Source: Claveliimonas sp964652805 (GTDB lineage: Bacteria > Bacillota > Clostridia > Lachnospirales > Lachnospiraceae). Taken from it: a DNA stretch of 32,686 bases. The translations under genes were made by a program, and so were the position numbers. The notes beneath the pieces are model-generated. The model did no database searches and was not told the origin of the DNA. It saw only the letters and a program-made list of their open reading frames with translations. Position 1 is the stretch's first letter; every line of letters begins with the position of its first letter. This document shows positions 24,185 through 30,797 of this stretch, piece by piece. The DNA is taken from contig CAZZBJ010000014.1 of assembly GCA_964652805.1 (NCBI GenBank), positions 1-32,686 on the forward strand. Reading direction: 5' to 3'.

Positions 24185-25621
24185 TTATTCATATTTTGAA
24201 AACAGCCCTTTTGTATCAAGTTGCCATATATCCGCCTTGATCTTTTCTCCATAGGTTTGTATTGTACATGTTTCCGTAATTGGGGGCAGCATAGCTGTAA
24301 AGCACTCGCTGTCATTGATAAAAATTTCCATCATACTTTTATCAAGATAAATATGCAGAACACACTCTTCATCCGCTTCTATTGGAATCAACTCATTTTC
24401 CACCTCAACTGTATCCGGTTTGATCCGGATCTTCGTTTCTTCAATCTGGAATTGTCCCTGTTCTTCCGCCCCGCATGTCACAATAATCTCCGCGCATGCT
24501 TTTTTCAGAGTGATGTTTTCATCTTTACCTGTGAGAGTCCAATGTTCTGTCCGAAGAGTCTGAACCTCTTCGGGAACTTTCTGCATGAGTTTCCCGTTCT
24601 CGTTAAGTGAAATTTCACGGGGAAGCGAATTGATCCCGTTCCATCCAGACGTATTTTGAAATCCCTCTACCGCTCCCCACAGGAGCTTTCTCTTCTTCCC
24701 GTCTTCTATAACATTTGTTGCGTAAAAATGGCTGCTCCGGTCTGCAAATCCATTATTTTCCCACGTGAAACTGCATGTTTCCGCATCCAGATCTCCCACG
24801 AAATATTCTACAAGTCCGAAAAGCGATACAAAAATTACCCACTTATCTCCAAGCTGCACTATATTCGGACACTCACAGCCTCTCATGTCCGGATCCGGAT
24901 ATTCGAAAAGCACTCCTTTATATTTCCATCTTGTAAAGGATCGGTTTTCCGGCTCATACAGAAATACTCCTGCTCTCCCACCGTCTTTTACATCTTCCTT
25001 CCCTCCCAGGATGAGATACGTTTTTTCGCCCTGCCGAAATACAAATGGATCCCTCCACTCCCATATCTTCTTTCCCCCATGGACTTCTTCTGTTATGATG
25101 GGATTTATATCTTCGGGCTGCTTCCATGTGAGCAGATCATCGTCTCCAAACGCAATAAACTGCAGCGCGGAATCTGTAGGATTTCTATCTTCGTATCCTA
25201 TACTTGTATAGATAGCTACCGGCACGCCTTCATCATTGATGGCCGTACATCCAAACCAGATGTAATATTCTCCGTTTTCTGTATTGGGATACAGTGCTAC
25301 CGGAAGATGCTCCCAGTGAACAAGATCCTTGCTTCGCGCGTGTCCCCATACTGTAATGCCGCCTGTCCAGTCCGGTTCTGAGGGTTTCCAGATAGACGAC
25401 CCTGTTTTGTACACCATTCCCGCACGATATTTGTCTGTATCCGGATTCAGGCTATACATCATATGGTAATATCCTTTGTGGTAAATTACTCCGTTCGGAT
25501 CATCCATCCACTGAGAAGGACCGTGAAAATGATATTCTGGTCTTGTTTTGTCCTGATCCGCTTTATCTGCCATTTTAAATATCTTTTCTGTACATTCTTT
25601 AATCTTTGTCTGAAAATCCAT
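24185..25621 (-). CDS. glycoside hydrolase family 32 protein, cytoplasmic, with unusual glycone-binding residues
   Basis: 478 residues, five-bladed propeller plus C-terminal beta-sandwich (about 360-475). No signal peptide, so it works on imported sugar. Catalytic residues are kept: nucleophile D41 in WMDDPNG, transition-state D191 in WRDP, acid/base E250 in ECP; WGHARSKDLVHW is also typical. But positions that contact fructose in known enzymes differ: the Asn of WMNDPNG is Asp, FYQYNP reads MYSLNP, and FSGSA reads WFGCT. There is also an extra segment of about 25 residues between the NP and WGHA motifs. The glycone may therefore not be fructose. The ATG at 25621 has no close ribosome site; a hairpin at 25633-25658 lies between it and an upstream AAAGGA. 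Confidence 0.9.
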   Translation of the reverse strand: MDFQTKIKECTEKIFKMADKADQDKTRPEYHFHGPSQWMDDPNGVIYHKGYYHMMYSLNPDTDKYRAGMVYKTGSSIWKPSEPDWTGGITVWGHARSKDLVHWEHLPVALYPNTENGEYYIWFGCTAINDEGVPVAIYTSIGYEDRNPTDSALQFIAFGDDDLLTWKQPEDINPIITEEVHGGKKIWEWRDPFVFRQGEKTYLILGGKEDVKDGGRAGVFLYEPENRSFTRWKYKGVLFEYPDPDMRGCECPNIVQLGDKWVIFVSLFGLVEYFVGDLDAETCSFTWENNGFADRSSHFYATNVIEDGKKRKLLWGAVEGFQNTSGWNGINSLPREISLNENGKLMQKVPEEVQTLRTEHWTLTGKDENITLKKACAEIIVTCGAEEQGQFQIEETKIRIKPDTVEVENELIPIEADEECVLHIYLDKSMMEIFINDSECFTAMLPPITETCTIQTYGEKIKADIWQLDTKGLFSKYE

Positions 25622-25632
25622 ATAATCTTGTA

Positions 25633-25658
25633 AGATGTTTATAGAAACTTAAACATCT
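25633..25658 (-). repeat. hairpin in the leader of the GH32 gene
   Basis: Perfect 9-bp arms (AGATGTTTA/TAAACATCT) with 8-base loop. On the minus strand AAAGGA lies 4 bases before it and the GH32 ATG 11 bases after it. A five-codon frame (ATG TTT AAG TTT CTA TAA) starts inside the first arm, well placed behind AAAGGA. Confidence 0.6.
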
Positions 25659-25741
25659 CGTTTCCTTTCTTTTAATCTGGCATCGTGATTCCATACATTC
25701 AGCTGCTGTGGTCTTTTGACCTTGTCCTGCCGCAGCCCTTT

Positions 25742-26575
25742 TTATCCTTTCAGGCCGGTGATTGCGATGCCTTCCACGAAAAAGTCCTGTAAAAACAGAT
25801 AAAGGAGCAGAACTGGCAGAAGGCTTAAGATAACTGCTGCCATAAGCAATCCCCAGTTAGTTGAATAGTTCCCCACTATATTGTATAGTCCCAGCGTCAG
25901 CGTCATCTTCTCATTACTGCTCAAGAAAATGAGGGGTCGGATAAAGTCATTCCATGTCTGCATAAATGTAAAAATTGTCAGTGTAGTCATGGCGGGTTTT
26001 GAAAGCGGAACATACAATCTTAAAAAGATACCCATCGGGGAACAGCCATCGATAGCAGCCGCCTCGCCCAAAGATCTTGGTATTGCCATATAACTTTGTC
26101 TCATCAAAAAGATGCCGATCGGTGACACAACACATGGAAGGATCAAAGACCAAAGGCTATTGAGAAGCCCCAGCTGCCTCATAAGAACAAACATAGGCAC
26201 AAGCATTACATGAAGAGGGATCATAACAGCAAACAAGAATATCTTAAAAAGTTTATCCCGTCCTCTAAACCTTAAATATGTAAAGCCGAACCCCGCAAGA
26301 GAGGAAGTGATCAAAGAACCTGCAAGAACCACGGTCGTCACCAATACAGTGTTTTTTAACATTCCAAGAAAATCGATCTTGACAAAAACATCCACATAGT
26401 TCTGCCAGTAAAATGTATCTCCCAAAAACGACGGAGGATACTTGAATACATCAGCAATTTCCTTAAACGATGTCGATAGCATCCAGACAAATGGAATCAA
26501 TACGATAGCCGCGCCAACTGATAATACAATAATCGATATTATTTTAATTAATAATTTTTTGTTTTTCCTTCCCAT
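25742..26575 (-). CDS. carbohydrate ABC transporter permease, MalG type
   Basis: 277 residues with six membrane helices. N-terminal helix at about 10-30, the EAA loop that docks the ATPase is near 190 (LGEAAAIDGCSPMGIFLRLYVPLSKPA), and the C-terminal VEGIAITGLKG is the usual MalG/CUT1 ending. Imports a sugar or oligosaccharide with the permease and binding protein encoded upstream. 21 bases behind the first permease gene. No ATPase gene lies in this operon, so a shared MsmK-type ATPase elsewhere would be needed. Confidence 0.93.
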   Translation of the reverse strand: MGRKNKKLLIKIISIIVLSVGAAIVLIPFVWMLSTSFKEIADVFKYPPSFLGDTFYWQNYVDVFVKIDFLGMLKNTVLVTTVVLAGSLITSSLAGFGFTYLRFRGRDKLFKIFLFAVMIPLHVMLVPMFVLMRQLGLLNSLWSLILPCVVSPIGIFLMRQSYMAIPRSLGEAAAIDGCSPMGIFLRLYVPLSKPAMTTLTIFTFMQTWNDFIRPLIFLSSNEKMTLTLGLYNIVGNYSTNWGLLMAAVILSLLPVLLLYLFLQDFFVEGIAITGLKG

Positions 26576-26596
26576 TTGCTTCTCTCCATGTAAAAT

Positions 26597-27481
26597 CTAC
26601 TCCACGCTGTAATCACTGTTATCCATATATTTAAACTGTATTGCTGTCAAAATAAATATTAAGATTGCCAGGATCCATCCGAGCGCGCAGGCATATCCCA
26701 TGTTGTAATAGTCAAACGCATTTTCGTAAATGTACTGAACGAGAACAGAGGATGATCTCGCCGGGCCTCCGCCCGTGATGATCATAACCTGATCAAATAC
26801 CTGCATGGAATTAATTACGCATGTAATACTCGCATACAATGTAGTAGGTTTGATCAATGGTACCGTTATGAGACGTATCCGTTTCAGTCCCGTGCATCCG
26901 TCTATTTCAGCCGCCTCATAATACGATGACGGAATGCCCTGGAGGCCCGCAAGAAAGATGACCATATTATATCCAAGTCCTTTCCAGCAACTTACAATAA
27001 TGATCGTCCACAGGGAAAAACGTGTATCTGTCAGCCAATTAATTGACGGCCCTCCAAACAGGTTTATAATATAGTTAACAATCCCGAAATCTGTATTAAA
27101 AAGCCACTGCCATACAATTGAGATCGACACCATAGAGGCAATCGCCGGGAGAAAATACGCGCCTCTGAAGAAACGCATCCCTCTGATCTTCTGGTTCAGC
27201 GCAATTGCCAGGAAAAAGGCCATCACAAGCTGTATAGGCACTGCGATCGCGGTAAATACGATCGTGTTGATAAAAGTTTTGATCCCGATACTATCACCGA
27301 AAAAATCAAAGTAATTTTGAAGACCCACGAAGGTCATATCATCAAACAGCCCCCAGTCATGAAAGCTGATATACAAGGATCGAAAAAGGGGATACGCTGT
27401 AAATACAAGTAAGCCTACTACTGCGGGTCCAATGAACAATATTGCCCACACAGCATCTTTGTTTATCTTCTTTGTTTTCAT
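26597..27481 (-). CDS. sugar ABC transporter permease, MalF type
   Basis: 294 residues with six membrane helices (first at about 10-33, FIGPAVVGLLVFTAYPLFRSLY). The EAA loop is near 190 (YYEAAEIDGCTGLKRIRLITVPLIKP). It pairs with the MalG-type permease. GAGAGG lies 7 bases before the ATG. A hairpin in the 139 bases between the binding-protein gene and this one may lower permease output relative to the binding protein. Confidence 0.93.
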   Translation of the reverse strand: MKTKKINKDAVWAILFIGPAVVGLLVFTAYPLFRSLYISFHDWGLFDDMTFVGLQNYFDFFGDSIGIKTFINTIVFTAIAVPIQLVMAFFLAIALNQKIRGMRFFRGAYFLPAIASMVSISIVWQWLFNTDFGIVNYIINLFGGPSINWLTDTRFSLWTIIIVSCWKGLGYNMVIFLAGLQGIPSSYYEAAEIDGCTGLKRIRLITVPLIKPTTLYASITCVINSMQVFDQVMIITGGGPARSSSVLVQYIYENAFDYYNMGYACALGWILAILIFILTAIQFKYMDNSDYSVE

Positions 27482-27500
27482 AAAAAAGCCTCTCTATCCA

Positions 27501-27546
27501 ACTGCGACACCGATGTCGACTTATTGCCGTGCATCGTTGCCGCAGT
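27501..27546 (-). repeat. intercistronic hairpin between binding protein and permease genes
   Basis: Paired arms ACTGCG/CGCAGT (27501-27506 with 27541-27546) and an inner pair CGATG/CATCG (27511-27515 with 27532-27536). No T-run follows. It fits a processing or stabilising stem of the kind found behind sugar-binding-protein genes. Confidence 0.5.
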
Positions 27547-27620
27547 CCCAATCCTTTTTACACGTTGTAAATTTCTGACTCTATGACAGGTGATATCCGC
27601 GTCAACAGACAACTTCTTCT

Positions 27621-28964
27621 TTACTCGCTCAAAGCAGCATTGATCCGGTCTTCAATGTTGGTCAGCGTAGTCTCCACATCCTGGTCCGTATAGTAAAACG
27701 CCTGAAGTTCTTCGTCAACCGCGTCATTGATCGTATTCACATTTGACAGTTTGTCTGTTGGTTTGTCTTTTGCGGTTCTGAAGATCTCCAGAAGATCTTC
27801 CCAGCCATCCGGATAAATGTCCTGATCAAACCAGAGATCCAGATTTTCTTCTTCATACAGAGACTCTCTATTGGGCATCCACAGTCCTGTCTGATAGATC
27901 GGGATGCCAAAATCTGTAGAACTCATATATTCTGCCAGAAGCAACGCTTCTTCCGGATATTCTGTATCGATATTGATCGCTTTCATATCTGCGGATACAA
28001 TGAACGCATCGCTATCATCTTTTCCAAATGTCGGGAACAATCCCACGCCGTAATTGATATCAGATGCCGCAATCTCCTGCAGCGCATAGGAACCAATAGC
28101 GATAGACGCAACCTGACCCGTCAGGAACATGGCTGTCGGGGAATTTCCTGTGTCGGATCCTGCGGCATTCGGATCTGGTGCCACCCCATACTCGGCCCGG
28201 AGCGCTTTAATATTATTAAGCACTTCCTGAGATTCTGTACTGTTCACATTCTCCGCCGCTGTCATGTCATCGTTGTACCAGGAAGTACCGTTAAGTTCGA
28301 GCATGTACTGCAGAACATACAGTGAATATTGTTCCTCCCAGTTACTTGTACCATACTGTGTCGTGTTTCCAGAATCATCGACAATGGTAAGCTTCTGCAT
28401 ATTTTCTACGAACTCATCCCACGTCCAGCGGTCTTCCATTGTCGTTGGCATGTATTCGACACCGGCCGCGTCGAAAAGATCCTTGTTATAGAAAATAACC
28501 GGTCCAACATTACAGATGTCAAGCCCGTATACATGTTCTTCTCCGTCCTCGTCTGTCAAGCTTACTTTCTCAAGAGACGCCCTCGTCATGTCTTCCATGA
28601 AATCATCAGCCACATCTGTCAAATCCATCAACAATCCCGCTGACACGAAATCCTTGACCTGAGTGGCGTCCAGATAGAACACGTCTGGTCCATCACCAGA
28701 AGCAAGAGCCGTTTTTAATTTCGTGTGGAAATCCGAACTTGGAACGGTCATATATTCCACAGAAATATTGGGGTATTCCTCCTCAAAAGCGTCAATTCCT
28801 TCTTGGATACTCTGGCTCTCCAACTCACTTGCCTCCCAACCCCAAAAGGTCAATGTGACTTGTTCGTCATCCGAGTCCGAAGAACTGTCACTGGAACCAC
28901 AAGCCACCAGCAGAGACATCATCATTGCGACACACAGCATAGAACTTAAGATTTTTTTCTTCAT
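27621..28964 (-). CDS. extracellular solute-binding protein, family 1, lipoprotein
   Basis: 447 residues from the ATG at 28964, which has GGGAGG 8 bases upstream; an earlier in-frame start at 29003 would place 13 extra charged residues before the signal peptide. Lipoprotein signal MKKKILSSMLCVAMMMSLLVAC with lipobox LVAC and Cys22, then a Ser/Asp linker and the mature binding domain starting VTLTFWGW. CUT1 family sugar receptor on the outer face of the membrane. Many aromatic residues (WEASE, WTWDEF, WYNDD) fit sugar binding. The ATG overlaps the ROK stop (ATGA). Confidence 0.93.
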   Translation of the reverse strand: MKKKILSSMLCVAMMMSLLVACGSSDSSSDSDDEQVTLTFWGWEASELESQSIQEGIDAFEEEYPNISVEYMTVPSSDFHTKLKTALASGDGPDVFYLDATQVKDFVSAGLLMDLTDVADDFMEDMTRASLEKVSLTDEDGEEHVYGLDICNVGPVIFYNKDLFDAAGVEYMPTTMEDRWTWDEFVENMQKLTIVDDSGNTTQYGTSNWEEQYSLYVLQYMLELNGTSWYNDDMTAAENVNSTESQEVLNNIKALRAEYGVAPDPNAAGSDTGNSPTAMFLTGQVASIAIGSYALQEIAASDINYGVGLFPTFGKDDSDAFIVSADMKAINIDTEYPEEALLLAEYMSSTDFGIPIYQTGLWMPNRESLYEEENLDLWFDQDIYPDGWEDLLEIFRTAKDKPTDKLSNVNTINDAVDEELQAFYYTDQDVETTLTNIEDRINAALSE

Positions 28965-30244
28965 TTTTCTACCTCCCTTTTTATATGATCTTTCATGCTG
29001 CACTTTTTCATATCTGACGCAATCGTCAATTGTTTTACTCTCTCAAAGAGTGTTTTTTCATTTATAAAATGTTCCAACGCAAAACAATACCCTCCATACA
29101 ATGTAACGTCTCTGTGAGCCGCTGAATATCGTATGGTGATTTTATTGCCTATTTCTCTGTTGATCATACCGGCTATGGATGACCTTACTTTCCCGATAAA
29201 ACGCTCGGATACCGGATAATCCGGTCCGATAACGATCTCCTCCGGGTTGATCACAAAAATTGTACTTACCAGTCCATATGCCAAACGCCACGCTACAAGA
29301 TCAAAGGCCCATACCGCAAGCCGGTCATTTTCATAATACGCATTTACAATCTCTTCGTATGTGCTTTCTTCTGTCAGCATGCTTTCCGGAAATTCACACA
29401 TGCGTTCCCGAACATATCGTTTGACACTTACGGATGACGCGTAATATTCCAATGTCCCGATTTCGCCATACGTATTTTTTGGTCCATTGAAATAAATTCC
29501 AATTTGCCCAATCTCTCCGGATATCCCAAAAGCACCTTCCACAGTCTTTCCGTTCAAAATGATCCCGGCGCCAATACCGATCCCCTCAGACTGAAGCGCC
29601 AGAAGGCATCTGCATCTGTTTCTCTTGTCCGGAGCCAAGCTGTTCCACTCTCCAAAAGCGGAAAGATGGGCGTCATGTTCTGTAATGACAGGAAAAAAAG
29701 TTATACTCTCAAAAAAGCGCTGAATATCGATTTCCTGCAGTTTTTCATAGCCACTGACAATCGCTTTGTTTGTCTCCCCGTCACGGATGTATGGTCCCGG
29801 CACTCCAATACACATTCCAAGAATTTCGTCTTCATCATGTCGTTCAAGTAGTCGCCTGATCGTTTTTTTTATACGATCCGCCGTCTGCCATATATCTTCT
29901 TCGGTGGACACCGTACATTCTTCTGTATCAACCACTTTACCGGACATGGTATAGACGGCCACTTTAAAATAAGAACGAATCCACCTTGCGGACAGGATTT
30001 TTATTGGGTTTGCTTTCAGTGTCAGCCCTTTTGTCCTCCGACGCCCTTCCTGTTTTGGCTTTTCACATTCTTCTACAATACCGAGTTTCAGCAATTCGTT
30101 TACAATATTGGTAATAGCCGGTTTTCCCAGTCCGGTGAGATCTACAAGCTCGCTTCTGGAAATAGCGGTATTTCTTATTATCATATCCAACACCAACGAT
30201 CTGTTAGTAAGCTGGATTTTTTCGTTATTTAATCCTTCTTTCAT
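28961..30244 (-). CDS. ROK family transcriptional regulator
   Basis: 427 residues. N-terminal winged helix (about 10-70): NRSLVLDMIIRNTAISRSELVDLTGLGKPAITNIVNELL. The C-terminal part is a ROK sugar-sensor fold: MCIGVPGPYI near 147 and a SEGIGIGAGIILNG stretch, followed by GISGEIGQIGI. The zinc cluster of NagC/Mlc (GHxxxxxxxxxCxCGxxGCxE) is degenerate: GHEIGH is EIGQIG and the CxCG cysteines are not seen, so it may not bind zinc as usual. It is the first gene of the operon, coupled by ATGA to the binding-protein gene, and probably represses its own promoter until the substrate appears. ROK repression here is inference. Confidence 0.92.
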   Translation of the reverse strand: MKEGLNNEKIQLTNRSLVLDMIIRNTAISRSELVDLTGLGKPAITNIVNELLKLGIVEECEKPKQEGRRRTKGLTLKANPIKILSARWIRSYFKVAVYTMSGKVVDTEECTVSTEEDIWQTADRIKKTIRRLLERHDEDEILGMCIGVPGPYIRDGETNKAIVSGYEKLQEIDIQRFFESITFFPVITEHDAHLSAFGEWNSLAPDKRNRCRCLLALQSEGIGIGAGIILNGKTVEGAFGISGEIGQIGIYFNGPKNTYGEIGTLEYYASSVSVKRYVRERMCEFPESMLTEESTYEEIVNAYYENDRLAVWAFDLVAWRLAYGLVSTIFVINPEEIVIGPDYPVSERFIGKVRSSIAGMINREIGNKITIRYSAAHRDVTLYGGYCFALEHFINEKTLFERVKQLTIASDMKKCSMKDHIKREVEK

Positions 30245-30311
30245 ATAATCTGTATACCTCGTAAATCTTTTAATTTTTTATATAAACTTTATTTTCATTA
30301 TTTCTAGTCAA

Positions 30312-30340
30312 ATATTACATCTATTTTAAATATTTGTCAA
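30312..30340 (-). promoter_or_regulatory. promoter of the sugar operon
   Basis: Minus strand: TTGACA (30340-30335, perfect), 17 bases, TAATAT (30317-30312). Start point about 60 bases ahead of the ROK start. Near-identical AATAAAGTTTA and AATAAGTTTA boxes lie on either side, at 30283-30293 and 30378-30387. Confidence 0.75.
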
Positions 30341-30587
30341 TGCTTCTGGTAAAAATTTTGTTTTTAAGTTTTTTGCGTAAACTTATTAAAAGATTTTAGA
30401 ATAACTTAGGCTTGTCGGGAAATGACATTTTTTAGCCCTGGTCCCCTCAGAATCCCGTAAATTCTACGTAAAATTCCCTTCGTTCATAATTTGTTCATTT
30501 ATCATTTAAAAAAGTTTCATTTCTTGAACACCATTTCTTCACAGCTCTGTCTTATACTAAAACCATCAAATAAATCAAGACGCTTCG

Positions 30588-30683
30588 TAGTAGAAATACT
30601 ATTGGAATAAACTTTTTCATAATACATGCCGGGGACTGATACGATCGGTCACCCGGCATCCTCCCGTTTTAGGGGGAATTTTT
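30588..30683 (+). ncRNA. candidate structured RNA element or small RNA ending in a terminator-like hairpin
   Basis: Three hairpins in a row on the plus strand: TAGTA-GAAA-TACTA (30588-30601, GAAA tetraloop), a strong 8-bp outer stem ATGCCGGG/CCCGGCAT at 30626-30659 with an inner GAC/GTC, and a 5-bp stem at 30661-30676 followed by T5. The promoter for the downstream gene lies after it, so it is not in that gene's main leader. A TATACT at 30553-30558 could be its -10, but no good -35 is seen. No known riboswitch core was recognised. Confidence 0.35.
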
Positions 30684-30723
30684 CTGGTATATCTATATTT
30701 TTACACATTTTAGAGATTTTTTC

Positions 30724-30752
30724 TTGAAGGCCTTCCCCAAATCTTTTATAAT
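30724..30752 (+). promoter_or_regulatory. promoter of the phosphoglycerol-transferase-like gene
   Basis: TTGAAG, 17 bases, TATAAT (perfect). Start point about 38 bases before the ATG at 30798. Confidence 0.75.
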
Positions 30753-30797
30753 AAGCATGTTGTCAAATGTAAATTTTAAGGGAAATGTGTGTAAAAA

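Larger units (their letters stand above)
30245..30797. other. 553-base divergent intergenic region
   Basis: Very AT-rich. It holds the sugar operon promoter (30312-30340), two TAAACTT repeats, a structured element at 30588-30683 and the promoter of the phosphoglycerol-transferase-like gene (30724-30752). No complete gene with a good ribosome site was found. Confidence 0.6.

Noticed and set aside
30553..30660. Hydrophobic 22-35 residue frame on the minus strand (MKKFIPIVFLLRSV...), similar to type I toxins
   Set aside because: GGGAGG touches the first ATG with no spacing and the inner ATG has no ribosome site; the sequence is better explained by the hairpins on the other strand and by AT-rich composition.
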